Part shown: one piece after another, positions 26,975 through 36,497 of the stretch | Layout of the letters: each line of letters opens with the position of its first letter | Position numbering within the stretch: position 1 is the stretch's first letter | The notes under the pieces: model-generated | Told to the model about the DNA's origin: nothing | Seen by the model: the letters and a program-made list of their open reading frames with translations, nothing else | The model's database searches: none | Position numbers and translations under genes: made by a program | Assembly (NCBI GenBank): GCA_022823605.1 | Contig: JAJEHS010000008.1 | Coordinates: 1-64,000 of the forward strand | Length of the DNA: 64,000 nt | Reading direction: 5' to 3' | Source: Paracoccaceae bacterium | GTDB taxonomy: Bacteria; Pseudomonadota; Alphaproteobacteria; Rhodobacterales; Rhodobacteraceae

Positions 26975-27670
26975 ATGCAGACAGACGAGGATAAAAATCC
27001 AGAAGAAAACATCGAACGGGAAGAAGATACGGTTGTAGAGGATATTCAGGCACAACCAGAGAATGCCACACTCAACGGTGGCAATCACGATACCGAGGTT
27101 CAAGATTCCAAAACACCGGATCATGAAAATGAAAACGGTGAAAAGCCGACTTCCTTTGTCGAAAACGCCAAGAAAATGATTGATCTCCTTACCAATGAAA
27201 AGAAAAATCTGCGAGAGGAAAACGATCAATTGAAGCGAAATCTGGCCAATGAGCGGGATAAATTCAGACGCCTGGAGAAAATGGTTGAGGAAAACAAAAA
27301 GTTCGATGGTATCAGGCTGGCTAGGGAAATTCTGTCGACCCACGAAAACCTCAAGAGGGCTATCAAGGCTGGCGAGGAAAGCAAATCAGACAACCTTGCT
27401 GCTTGGGTTGAGGGAATAAAGGTTGTGCAAAAGGAATTGAATTCCTCCTTGAGCAGAAGCAATATTGAGGAGATCATCCCGGAAATCGGGGATACTTTTG
27501 ATCATAACAGTCACAATGCACTTTATTATGCACCTGTACCGGGATTTGAGGATGGACAAATCACTGAAGTGCAGCAAACCGGTTTCAAGTACCATAATCG
27601 CCTGCTGCGTCCAGCCCAGGTTGGAGTCGCCGAAAACTACCCTATGGAAGAAGAACCGGAACAGGAATAA
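26975..27670 (+). CDS. grpE: Nucleotide exchange factor GrpE
   Basis: GrpE releases ADP from DnaK. From ATG 26975 the protein has 231 residues, longer than E. coli GrpE (197) because of an acidic, low-complexity N-terminal stretch of about 60 residues. A long coiled coil (about 65-125) is followed by the beta domain containing GVEGIKVVQKELNSSL-like text (WVEGIKVVQKELNSSLSR) and FDHNSHNALYYAPVPG. The C-terminal VQQTGFKYHNRLLRPAQVGVA is the family signature. It follows hrcA by 23 bases. Confidence 0.93.
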   Translation: MQTDEDKNPEENIEREEDTVVEDIQAQPENATLNGGNHDTEVQDSKTPDHENENGEKPTSFVENAKKMIDLLTNEKKNLREENDQLKRNLANERDKFRRLEKMVEENKKFDGIRLAREILSTHENLKRAIKAGEESKSDNLAAWVEGIKVVQKELNSSLSRSNIEEIIPEIGDTFDHNSHNALYYAPVPGFEDGQITEVQQTGFKYHNRLLRPAQVGVAENYPMEEEPEQE

Positions 27671-27784
27671 GATTTTCAGAGGTATTTGATTCTTTGAGGC
27701 TCTTTTCTGGCTTCTGCAATTGGTTTGCAAAGAACAGGTATACAGCCTCTGCTGTCTGTTAGGTCGTGATAACGATATTCATCT

Positions 27785-29302
27785 ATGAATAATCCGCTCT
27801 ATTATGAACTGTTCGGTGTTCATGTGGGAAAAAAGACACCTTTTCTCATACGACCTGATGGGACAATTATCACCTATGAAAAATTCCTCCAAATGGGAAT
27901 TCAATTTGCCCATACCTTGACCGACTTGGGTGTTTCTTCCGGAGATCGTCTGCTGGTTCATGTTGAGAAATCTCCAGAAGTGTTGGCACTATATGCTGCC
28001 TGCATTCAAACGGGAATTGTTTTCTTACCCCTTAACCCGGCATACACCATTGACGAGCTTTCCTATTTTATTGTGGATAGCCAACCTTCATTGGTGGTTT
28101 GTGATGCAAGAAACCTATACTCGATATCACCACTTGCAGTCGCTAGGGGTTTCAAGCTTGAAACCTTGAATGAGGACGGTAGTGGTTCACTTGCTGAAAA
28201 GGGACATGAAAAACCTCATGACTTCCCCACGGTCAGTCGTGCCAAGGATGATCTTGCCACAATCCTGTATACTTCAGGAACAACAGGTCGACCCAAAGGT
28301 GCAATGCTCACCCAGGAAAACCTTCTATCCAACGGACGGGTCCTCAGAGATCTATGGCAATTTGATACCAGCGATGTGCTACTGCATGCCTTGCCTATCT
28401 TCCATTCACATGGTTTATTCGTTGCCACCAATGTATCCCTGCTTGCGGGGGGATCAATGATCTTACTTCCCAGGTTTGATACCGGTGAAATAATCAGGTT
28501 AATCCCTCAGTCCACTGTTATGATGGGTGTCCCGACCTTTTATACTCGGCTATTGAATTCACCCGGGTTTACAAGAGACCTCACCAAGGAAATGAGGCTG
28601 TTCGTTTCTGGGAGTGCACCATTGCTGGCCGAAACATATGTCCAGTTCGAAAAGCGAACCGGACATCGCATTCTGGAACGGTACGGCTTGACTGAAACCA
28701 GCATGAATACATCGAATCCCTATGAGGGCGAACGACGATCAGGTACTGTTGGTTTCCCTCTGCCGGGTATCGAGGTTAAAATTACCGATCCTATATCTGG
28801 TAAACCCATCCCTGCAGGGGAGATTGGACAGCTTGAGGTTCGTGGCCCAAACGTTTGCAAGGGGTATTGGCAAAAACCAACTAAAACAGCTGCAGAGTTT
28901 CGTCCTGACGGTTTCTTCATCACCGGTGATCTAGGCAAGTTTGACAATCAGGGATACATCCACATTGAAGGTCGTAACAAGGACCTCATCATTTCAGGTG
29001 GATTCAATATCTATCCCAAGGAGATCGAACTTCTGCTTGATGGCCAACCAGGTGTTCTTGAAAGTACCGTGATTGGAGTTCCCCATGATGATTTCGGTGA
29101 AGCTGTTGTGGGATTGATCGTTCCATCCAATGATGTCAATCCTGACGTTGATCAAATTCGTTCTGTGGTGTCAACTTCACTGGCTCGTTACAAACTTCCC
29201 AAGAAAATCCTGATTGTTGATAAACTACCCCGCAACACGATGGGAAAGGTCCAGAAAAATCTGCTGAGGAATGAATTCAGAAATCTATTTCAAAACAATT
29301 GA
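27785..29302 (+). CDS. Malonyl-CoA synthetase (MatB-like acyl-CoA ligase)
   Basis: A 505-residue AMP-forming ligase. Motifs are the P-loop TILYTSGTTGRPKGAML (about 157-173), LERYGLTETSMNTSNPYEG, FITGDLG, IISGGFNIYPKEIE and the catalytic Lys in RNTMGKVQKN near the C-terminus. The sequence HVEKSPEVLALYAACIQTG and the RYGLTE(T)xMNTSNPY signature resemble MatB malonyl-CoA synthetases, which activate malonate. A related dicarboxylate or methylmalonate remains possible. It stands alone on the plus strand after grpE; no matA or matC is nearby. Confidence 0.8.
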   Translation: MNNPLYYELFGVHVGKKTPFLIRPDGTIITYEKFLQMGIQFAHTLTDLGVSSGDRLLVHVEKSPEVLALYAACIQTGIVFLPLNPAYTIDELSYFIVDSQPSLVVCDARNLYSISPLAVARGFKLETLNEDGSGSLAEKGHEKPHDFPTVSRAKDDLATILYTSGTTGRPKGAMLTQENLLSNGRVLRDLWQFDTSDVLLHALPIFHSHGLFVATNVSLLAGGSMILLPRFDTGEIIRLIPQSTVMMGVPTFYTRLLNSPGFTRDLTKEMRLFVSGSAPLLAETYVQFEKRTGHRILERYGLTETSMNTSNPYEGERRSGTVGFPLPGIEVKITDPISGKPIPAGEIGQLEVRGPNVCKGYWQKPTKTAAEFRPDGFFITGDLGKFDNQGYIHIEGRNKDLIISGGFNIYPKEIELLLDGQPGVLESTVIGVPHDDFGEAVVGLIVPSNDVNPDVDQIRSVVSTSLARYKLPKKILIVDKLPRNTMGKVQKNLLRNEFRNLFQNN

Positions 29303-29357
29303 TTTGCCTACTCAAACATGAGATGGCAAGAATCTCAAATATCGTCTTCTGAACCAT

Positions 29358-31532
29358 TCATGAATTCAGGAATCTTGATGTAAGGTATTGATATAGTTTC
29401 AGGGCCAAGTCCGGGTCCTGTTTTTCCATAAGTCCAAGGGTTGAGGAGGACAATTCCATTACTCGGCAGGATTTGTCCGCAAAAATACTTGAAGAAGGAA
29501 CACCATAACCCTGCAATGTTGTGATTACATCGCCTGGAACAAGTTGGGATAACCTCTTCCTAGCCCTATCTTGAACGGAAGCCCCTCCTGCAAATAACAG
29601 TTTTATTTCTCCTTCGGAGGAACTTTCTGAGATTATTTCTCCTTCCTGATAATCCTTTGCTGTAAGCCATCCCTCCAATTCATCAATCAGGCGTTCAAAT
29701 TCAATTTGTCGGTCAAGATGTCTTTCCAAATCGGATGAAGCCCTTTCAAGCAAGTTAGATTTTTTGCCTTGTATACCTTCGGTTGTCTTTTTCCAGTTGG
29801 ATATTAATAAATCCTCACAGTATTCGAGGGCCTGATCCAGATTTTCCTTGAATTTCAGGTTTGAAAATTCCTTGGAAGTAAGATTCCTTTCCAGACTGTA
29901 ATTCAATCTTGCCGGAGTAGCGCTTAAGACAACGGTTACACCTTTTCTGCTTGCCAATCGAAAAAACAGAGACAGGGAATTAACCGCCGAATAATCATAA
30001 CCCGTGATAGCAGAGCAATCAAGCAATAGACAATCTGGTGTCCGTAAATCCGCCAAGGAATCCTTCAATTGATCAATAAGGGAAGTAATACTGCCAAAAA
30101 AGATATATCCATGTAATTGATAGACAACTCCTCGGTCACCAACCTCCTGAAGTATGGCCAAGTCAGGTACCGAATAGGATCTTTTGCTTCTTTTATCTCG
30201 CAGATCAAATCGATTTTCAACCAGTTTAATCCTGCTGAGCTTTATCCCGAATAACACAAAAGCTACAAGAAGCCCGATAATCACGCCTTCAATAAGACCG
30301 ATAAACAAAATTGCCAGAACAATACCAATGACAATTCCCAATTCTGACCATGGCAATCCCTTGCGAATATCCTGAAGTCCCTGTTCCAAAAGACCCAATC
30401 CGGCAAAAATGAGGATTCCGCCAATAAGTGCGGTCGGAAAATACGCCAACAGGCTACCACCATAAAGTATTGCAATTCCCATGACGAATGCAGCAATTAA
30501 GCCGGTCAATCGAGTGGTTGCGCCAAGTATTTTACTTCGTAATGTTGGGGGAATGGATATTGTTGAACATGTTCCACCTGACAGGCCTGAAACAACCGTG
30601 GAAATCCCGGTAGCACTGAACTCCTTGTCCCAATCCAGCTCTCGATTCACAGCAAGTTCCAGCCCTGAAAAATTCAATATTATACATATGAAGGCGATCA
30701 TCATAAGTGTCAGTATATTAGGAATTTGGCTGAATAGAATTGACCAGTCTATCTTGAGAAAATCCTCCGGGGTAAATGGTGGCCACAACCTACCCTGTAC
30801 TGTACTTTCTAGCAGAATACCGCTATCCCCCGCTTCCACGATGGAGATACCCAATAAATAAAGGATTAGATTATAACCACCAATCAATAGCAGGACGCTT
30901 GTTGTCAGGATGTGTGGATTTCGCCATTTCCGGATTGCAAGATATAATACCGTTCCATACACCAATCCCGGGAACCATATCCAGAACCTGGTGCTCATCA
31001 GGGTAATCTCCCCAATTCTGGTCAAATCCACTCCCATCAAGGAAACCGCAGCTATACACACCGTTGCACCAAGACCTGTTACAAAACCTGAAGCTACCGG
31101 GTAGGGGATAAAACGAATATAAGTAGCCAGACGGTAACGTCCGATCAACAAGTAACAAACGCCTATGATGACAGCGGTTAAGGCCAGTACAGCATATACA
31201 GTCACAAACAATGCTTCATCACTTGTGCTTACCGAGTTGGCGATGGTAACCATGAAAATTACCAGGACTGGAGATAAAGCAACAATTACACCGCGAAAGC
31301 CACTGATCAAGGCCATCAACAAAACTGCGACAAAATTCCCAAACAGAATAAGCCCGACACCCTGAGACGAATATTGGGCCAATTCACCAGAAAAAATAAG
31401 TGTACCGAATGCAGTTTGTGCAATAATCAGGGTTATTGCAGAAACGATACCATTCGAAACAGCCGGTAAAGCTTTCTTGCCTCTGGCATCAATATATATC
31501 TCCTGACAAAGGGACTTAATAGAGGTAATCAT
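29358..31532 (-). CDS. SulP/SLC26 anion transporter with STAS and cyclic-nucleotide-binding-like domains
   Basis: The protein has about 724 residues from ATG 31532 (a TTG at 31553 is an alternative). A membrane region of about 11-12 helices (residues 20-430) contains SGLSGGTCSTISIPPT and ends in IGLIEGVIIGLLVAFVLFGI. A STAS domain follows (about 465-570; LLLDCSAITGYDYSAVNSL). The C-terminal 150 residues look like a cyclic-nucleotide-binding fold (EGEIISESSSEGEIKLLFAGG and LVPGDVITTLQGYG). SulP proteins move sulfate, bicarbonate or other anions. A part in handling the sulfate or sulfite produced by sulfonate breakdown is only a guess. Confidence 0.82.
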   Translation of the reverse strand: MITSIKSLCQEIYIDARGKKALPAVSNGIVSAITLIIAQTAFGTLIFSGELAQYSSQGVGLILFGNFVAVLLMALISGFRGVIVALSPVLVIFMVTIANSVSTSDEALFVTVYAVLALTAVIIGVCYLLIGRYRLATYIRFIPYPVASGFVTGLGATVCIAAVSLMGVDLTRIGEITLMSTRFWIWFPGLVYGTVLYLAIRKWRNPHILTTSVLLLIGGYNLILYLLGISIVEAGDSGILLESTVQGRLWPPFTPEDFLKIDWSILFSQIPNILTLMMIAFICIILNFSGLELAVNRELDWDKEFSATGISTVVSGLSGGTCSTISIPPTLRSKILGATTRLTGLIAAFVMGIAILYGGSLLAYFPTALIGGILIFAGLGLLEQGLQDIRKGLPWSELGIVIGIVLAILFIGLIEGVIIGLLVAFVLFGIKLSRIKLVENRFDLRDKRSKRSYSVPDLAILQEVGDRGVVYQLHGYIFFGSITSLIDQLKDSLADLRTPDCLLLDCSAITGYDYSAVNSLSLFFRLASRKGVTVVLSATPARLNYSLERNLTSKEFSNLKFKENLDQALEYCEDLLISNWKKTTEGIQGKKSNLLERASSDLERHLDRQIEFERLIDELEGWLTAKDYQEGEIISESSSEGEIKLLFAGGASVQDRARKRLSQLVPGDVITTLQGYGVPSSSIFADKSCRVMELSSSTLGLMEKQDPDLALKLYQYLTSRFLNS

Positions 31533-31597
31533 GTCTCGAACAGTCAATGGCAATCACTTGATATAAAGGATTAAGGAACTAAGGGAAAATTTCAAAT

Positions 31598-34264
31598 TTA
31601 TAATTCACCTTCTGATTTGACTTGTGCATCCTTGAGTTCATATAGGAGGGAAAGGGCCTCCAGGGGGGTCAGTTCATCGGGGTTGACATTCATGATTTTC
31701 TTCTCAACTGGTGAGGGTTCGACTTCAATGGGTTGTTGGTCAAACAAGGAGGATGCCGCGAAAAGGGGGAGTTCTTGGTACATGGAAAGAATGTTGTCTT
31801 TTCCCTTGCCCCGGGGTTGTTCCAGTTTTTTCAGGATGGCATCCGCCCGTCTTACCACAGCCCTGGGTAAACCGGCCAATTTGGCGACTTGGACACCGTA
31901 TGATCGGTCCGCAAACCCTTCAACAACCTCGTGGAGAAAGACCACATCTCCCTGCCATTCCTTTACCTTTATCGTCAAATTGAACAAATTCGGCAAACGG
32001 TTCGAGAGTTCGGTCAACTCATGGAAATGAGTGGCAAAGAGAGTTCTGCACTTGATTTTGTCATGAATGTACTCCAGGGTTGCCCAAGCTATGGATAATC
32101 CATCAAAGGTTGCAGTACCTCTCCCGATTTCATCCAGTATTACCAATGTTCTCTGGTCAGCCTGATTTAAAATTGCGGCTGTTTCAACCATTTCAACCAT
32201 GAAAGTTGAACGTCCCTTGGCCAGGTCGTCGGCAGCTCCAACACGGGAAAACAGTTGGGAAATTATACCTATTCTGGCTTTCTTGGCAGGTACGTATGAC
32301 CCAATTTGGGCCAAAAGGGCTAACAAGGCATTTTGACGAAGAAAGGTGGACTTGCCTGCCATATTCGGTCCGGTCAACAGTATGATTCTTCCTTCGTCGC
32401 TGATATTACAATCATTTGTTACAAAGGGTGTCTGATTGTTTTTGCGGAGTGATTCCTCAACAACAGGATGCCTGCCCGCCACGATCTCAAGGTCACAACT
32501 TTCATCCAGAACCGGTTTGCACCAATTATTGGTATGGGCAATTTCCGCAAGGGTTGCAATTACATCCATTTCCGAGAGGGTTTGGGCAATAAAGAAAATA
32601 TCATTCGCCTGGGCCAATATTGCTTCCCGAAATTGCTCAAAGAGCCTTAATTCTATCTCGACCGTTTTTAGTTGGGCATTGACAATCCGCGATTCCAAGT
32701 CGGAAAGCTCCTTGCTTGTGAAACGGCAGGCCGTGGAAGTCGATTGACGGTGAATGAAGGTATCCGACAGGGGTTGTGATACCATTTTGGAATAAAATGA
32801 AGATGGCGTTTCAACATAATATCCCAGCAGTTTATTGAAACGAACCTTGAGTCTTGGAATGTCTGCCAATTGGGCATACTTTTTTTCCAATTCGGCAATC
32901 ACAACTCTGGTTTCATCACGGAGTTTTCTGGTTTCATCCAACTCTTCGTCAAAACCCTTGGCTATAAAATCTCCATCTCTCGTGGCAAGGGGAACATTTG
33001 CCATCAGGGCTTGTGACAGATCCTTTACCAGCTCTTCCAGATTGGCAAGCAACGCCAGCGAAGCTTTCAATTGCTCGGAAACCCCGTCAATTACACGCAT
33101 TTCCTGATTGATGAGGAAGGCTTGTTTTATACCTGTCTTGATGGCATTGAGGTCTCTTGGACCTCCCCTTTCCAATGCCAACCTCGACAAGGAACGCTGG
33201 AGGTCTGGAACCATTTTTAGTTTGTCTCGAATTTCCCTGCGGGAATCGGATTGCGAATAAAAGGTCTCAACTTCGTTTTGCCTTTTGGCGATAAGACCGA
33301 TATTAGTAGATGGATTTGACAACCATCTCTCAAGCATTCTCGCCCCACTTGCAGTTCTTGTTTTGTCCAGTACCGACAAGAGTGTGTTGTTTTTGCTTCC
33401 AGAAAGGTTTCTGGTGATTTCGAGGTTTTTTCTGGTTGCAGCATCAATCTGAAGTGTATCCTCCGATTTTTCCCTACTCGGGAATTGCAACTTGGGAATT
33501 TTACCTTGCTGCGTAATTTCCAGATAGGCAACAATTGCCCCCAGACACGCCAGTTCCGACCTATTGAACTGGCCAAATGAATCCAAGGTTGCAACCTCAT
33601 ACATTTCTGACAAATTTCGTTTTGCCATCCTGCTATCGAAGTGGACATCGGACAGGGGAGTCAATGAATCGGCGGTTTCCCTGACGATACCCAATATCTG
33701 TGCGGAATAAGTCTCGGGGTAAATCACTTCCTTGGGGGAAATTCTGGACAGTTGTGAAGCAAGATTGACCAACGGAAAGCTCGTAACATGAAAACTGCCC
33801 GATGAAATATCTGCCCAAGCCAGAGCTACGGATTTGCGAATTTGTTGAATTGCAGCGATGTAATTGTTTTGATTGGCAGTGAGAAGGGAATCTTCCGTAA
33901 GAGTTCCTGGCGTGATGACCCGGATGACCTCCCTCTTGACAATAGCCTTGTTTCCTCTCTTTTTTGCTTCTGAAGGGTCTTCGGTTTGTTCACAAACTGC
34001 AACCCTGAAACCCTTGCGGATCAACAATTGAAGATATTGATCAGCAGCATGAACCGGAACACCGCACATGGGTATGTCCATATTGTTGGTCTTGCCTCTC
34101 TTTGTAAGGGCAATGTCCAGTGCTTCGGAAGCCTGTACCGCATCATCAAAAAACATCTCATAGAAATCACCCATTCGGTAGAACAGGAGAGCGTCCTGAT
34201 GTTGGCTCTTGATCTCCATGTATTGAGCCATCATTGGAGTAAGAGTGTGATTGTTTTGATTCAT
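31598..34264 (-). CDS. mutS: DNA mismatch repair protein MutS
   Basis: MutS recognises mismatches and starts repair. From ATG 34264 it has 888 residues. The mismatch-binding motif is FYRMGDFYEMF (Phe-x-Glu type) near residue 30. Core and lever domains follow, then Walker A TGPNMAGKSTFLRQ (about 640), and Walker B LVILDEIGRGTATFDGL with FATHFHELTELSNRL. The C-terminal helix-turn-helix and a short tail are present. It is monocistronic in appearance, between SulP and the ureohydrolase. Confidence 0.96.
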   Translation of the reverse strand: MNQNNHTLTPMMAQYMEIKSQHQDALLFYRMGDFYEMFFDDAVQASEALDIALTKRGKTNNMDIPMCGVPVHAADQYLQLLIRKGFRVAVCEQTEDPSEAKKRGNKAIVKREVIRVITPGTLTEDSLLTANQNNYIAAIQQIRKSVALAWADISSGSFHVTSFPLVNLASQLSRISPKEVIYPETYSAQILGIVRETADSLTPLSDVHFDSRMAKRNLSEMYEVATLDSFGQFNRSELACLGAIVAYLEITQQGKIPKLQFPSREKSEDTLQIDAATRKNLEITRNLSGSKNNTLLSVLDKTRTASGARMLERWLSNPSTNIGLIAKRQNEVETFYSQSDSRREIRDKLKMVPDLQRSLSRLALERGGPRDLNAIKTGIKQAFLINQEMRVIDGVSEQLKASLALLANLEELVKDLSQALMANVPLATRDGDFIAKGFDEELDETRKLRDETRVVIAELEKKYAQLADIPRLKVRFNKLLGYYVETPSSFYSKMVSQPLSDTFIHRQSTSTACRFTSKELSDLESRIVNAQLKTVEIELRLFEQFREAILAQANDIFFIAQTLSEMDVIATLAEIAHTNNWCKPVLDESCDLEIVAGRHPVVEESLRKNNQTPFVTNDCNISDEGRIILLTGPNMAGKSTFLRQNALLALLAQIGSYVPAKKARIGIISQLFSRVGAADDLAKGRSTFMVEMVETAAILNQADQRTLVILDEIGRGTATFDGLSIAWATLEYIHDKIKCRTLFATHFHELTELSNRLPNLFNLTIKVKEWQGDVVFLHEVVEGFADRSYGVQVAKLAGLPRAVVRRADAILKKLEQPRGKGKDNILSMYQELPLFAASSLFDQQPIEVEPSPVEKKIMNVNPDELTPLEALSLLYELKDAQVKSEGEL

Positions 34265-34299
34265 TCTTTTACATGAACTCAAATTTTGTTTGGGAAACT

Positions 34300-35301
34300 T
34301 TACTGATGGGAATCAGCAATAAGGGAAATTATTTCAAACATTATACTTGTCGCCACCATGGCGGTGATTTTGTTAGGATTATCCGCCGTTGGCATCAGGC
34401 AGACCACATCACCACCAATTATGTTCAACCCCCGTACCGATCTGAGGATACCAATTGCCTGTTTCAAATTGAACCCCGGTTCTCCCGGTTCCAGATTAGC
34501 GACCCCGGGAGCGATTGATACGTCCAAACTATCCAGATCAAAAGTAATGTAAACAGGTTTGTCACCTATCCGTTTTCTGATTATCTCATTTACGGTATCT
34601 TCCCCCAGTAAATCATATTGTTGTTTGGTGATCAATTCATAACCCAGTTGAAGGCTTGGCTGATACCAATCCAAGGTCCTTGGATTGCCTCTTATACCAA
34701 TTTGAGTTGAACTGTGGGCATCGACATACCCTTCCGTTACCAGTTGGGCACCCCAATGGGCAGCGGACTTTCTGGCTCCCAAAAAATGCTCGAGATGGAG
34801 AAACGTATCAGTGTGGGCATCAATATGAAGCAGAGCAATAGTCTCACCACCGGATAAATTGGAACCCTTCCCTCCCAAGGCCCTAACCGTTCCTCCGGTA
34901 ATCGAATGATCCCCACCAATGGAAACCGGTTTGGCTCCGGCCTTGTCTATATTCCTGAAGAATTCGGTTATATGGTCGATTGAAGCCTCATTGTTGTTCC
35001 CTTCAAGCAAGGGAACATCACCGATATCAGCAATCCTGCATTTTTCCCAGGGATCAAGCTGAAAGTCAAGATGAACCCGACGTCCAAGGCCTGATACATC
35101 CCTAACTGCTCTTGGTCCCATATGCTGATCCCGAAGTGTTGTTCCATTGCCGGTCGAGTGTGGAATGCCAACAAGTGCTATATCACAGTTTTCAGGAGTA
35201 TCCTGGTAATCACATTTGAACAGGGTTGGTATACCCGCCCAGTACAAACCCCTGACAAACTTTTTTTGTGCTTCTTTCTGATTCTGTGTGTTAGAATTCA
35301 T
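34300..35301 (-). CDS. Ureohydrolase (arginase/agmatinase superfamily)
   Basis: The 333-residue enzyme has all manganese ligands of the superfamily: GGDHS (H132), HIDAHTD (D161, H163, D165) and TFDLDSLD (D255, D257). It should hydrolyse a guanidino compound to urea and an amine. The segment after the last metal motif, VSIAPGVANLEPGEPG, differs from the usual DPAFAPGTGTPEPGG, so agmatine is not certain; guanidinobutyrate, guanidinopropionate or guanidine are alternatives. ATG 35301 follows GGAG by five bases. It is divergent from a quaternary-amine ABC importer, which may supply its substrate. Confidence 0.85.
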   Translation of the reverse strand: MNSNTQNQKEAQKKFVRGLYWAGIPTLFKCDYQDTPENCDIALVGIPHSTGNGTTLRDQHMGPRAVRDVSGLGRRVHLDFQLDPWEKCRIADIGDVPLLEGNNNEASIDHITEFFRNIDKAGAKPVSIGGDHSITGGTVRALGGKGSNLSGGETIALLHIDAHTDTFLHLEHFLGARKSAAHWGAQLVTEGYVDAHSSTQIGIRGNPRTLDWYQPSLQLGYELITKQQYDLLGEDTVNEIIRKRIGDKPVYITFDLDSLDVSIAPGVANLEPGEPGFNLKQAIGILRSVRGLNIIGGDVVCLMPTADNPNKITAMVATSIMFEIISLIADSHQ

Positions 35302-35407
35302 CATTACTCCAATCAGGTACAAACGCCATATTTAGCAAGTTACTAATATACTACAAATGAACTAGGATATGGGTTTTAACCACCGAAAATTGCTTTCAAC
35401 TAATTGC

Positions 35408-35461
35408 TTGACAAGTTAATTTGTTTTGTTGCATTTTGAATTTCCTTCGGATTTTCGAAGG
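35408..35461 (+). promoter_or_regulatory. Candidate promoter element and leader hairpin of the amine transporter operon
   Basis: A perfect -35 box TTGACA lies at 35408-35413; the best -10 partner near 35430 (TGCATT) is poor. Downstream, CCTTCG (35444-35449) and CGAAGG (35456-35461) form a perfect six-pair stem with a six-base loop, about 35 bases before the start codon. It could be an operator or an mRNA structure. Confidence 0.35.
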
Positions 35462-35495
35462 TTATATTAATTTTGACATTTTTTTGGAGGAAACA

Positions 35496-36452
35496 ATGAG
35501 AAAAATTTTAGCTGCGTCAGTGGCCATTTCCATGGGAATGGGGGTTGCCGGCGCATCAAAGGCTGCCGATATTGTTATCGGTACACCTAACTGGCCTTCC
35601 GTCCAGATTACTGGTGAAATCCTCAAAGTGATTATTGAAGACAATATTGGCCTTGAGGTTGAAATTCAAACTGGGACAAACCCAATCGTTTTTGAAGCAA
35701 TGGATAAGGGCGCCATGCATGCACATCCTGAAGTTTGGATTCCCAACCAAAATAATCTCCATAACACATTTGTTAATGAAAAGGGTACGGTTACCCGAAA
35801 TGAGCATGGTGTTAAGGGATTCCAGGCAATGTGTGTACATCAATCGGTTGCTGATGAATATGGTATAACCAGTATTTATGATCTGACCGATCCATCAAAT
35901 GCTGATCTCTTTGATACCAATGGTGACGGCCGTGGAGAAATCTGGATTGGTGCACCGGGTTGGGCTTCAACAAACATCGAGAGAATTAAAGCCAAATCTT
36001 ATGGCTATGACCAAACGTTGGATCTCGTTGAAATGGATGAAACTTTGGCCTATGCCAATTTTCAATCTGCAATAGAACAAGACCAGCCTTGGGTAGGATT
36101 CTGTTATGGTCCGCATTACCTGTTTGCGATCCATGATTTGCATGTTCTGGAAGAACCCCCTTATGATGAGGCACAGTGGAATATTATCCAACCCACTGAC
36201 GATCCGGCTTGGCTAGAAAAATCAAGTGCACCAGTAGCTTGGGAGGATGCTTCTCTCCATCTTTATTATCCAGTATCATTGGAATCTGATTATCCGGATG
36301 TCGCTTCCCTATTTGCTAATATGAAGCTCGATAGTGATTCAGTTGCCGAAATGATCAAGGTCGTGGTAATTGATGGAGTTGAAATGTCCGACTTTGCAAG
36401 CCAATGGGTTGCTAACAACCAAGATAGAGTTCTTGATTGGCTAAGTAACTAA
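35496..36452 (+). CDS. Quaternary-amine ABC transporter substrate-binding protein (TmoX/ProX-like)
   Basis: An OpuAC-type periplasmic binding protein of 318 residues. The signal peptide ends near ASKA (residue 23). Tryptophans suitable for an aromatic cage around a quaternary ammonium group occur at W33, W81, W156, W199, W239 and W249. The loop DTNGDGRGE (140-148) has the spacing of a calcium-binding loop. I recall a calcium site in the trimethylamine-N-oxide protein TmoX of Ruegeria, which favours a TMAO-type ligand over plain glycine betaine. GGAGG precedes ATG 35496. It is first in the operon with the ATPase and permease genes. Confidence 0.85.
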   Translation: MRKILAASVAISMGMGVAGASKAADIVIGTPNWPSVQITGEILKVIIEDNIGLEVEIQTGTNPIVFEAMDKGAMHAHPEVWIPNQNNLHNTFVNEKGTVTRNEHGVKGFQAMCVHQSVADEYGITSIYDLTDPSNADLFDTNGDGRGEIWIGAPGWASTNIERIKAKSYGYDQTLDLVEMDETLAYANFQSAIEQDQPWVGFCYGPHYLFAIHDLHVLEEPPYDEAQWNIIQPTDDPAWLEKSSAPVAWEDASLHLYYPVSLESDYPDVASLFANMKLDSDSVAEMIKVVVIDGVEMSDFASQWVANNQDRVLDWLSN

Positions 36453-36497
36453 GTCGGGTTATCGACTATAACCAAGTCATTTGTAGGGTAAAAGATT

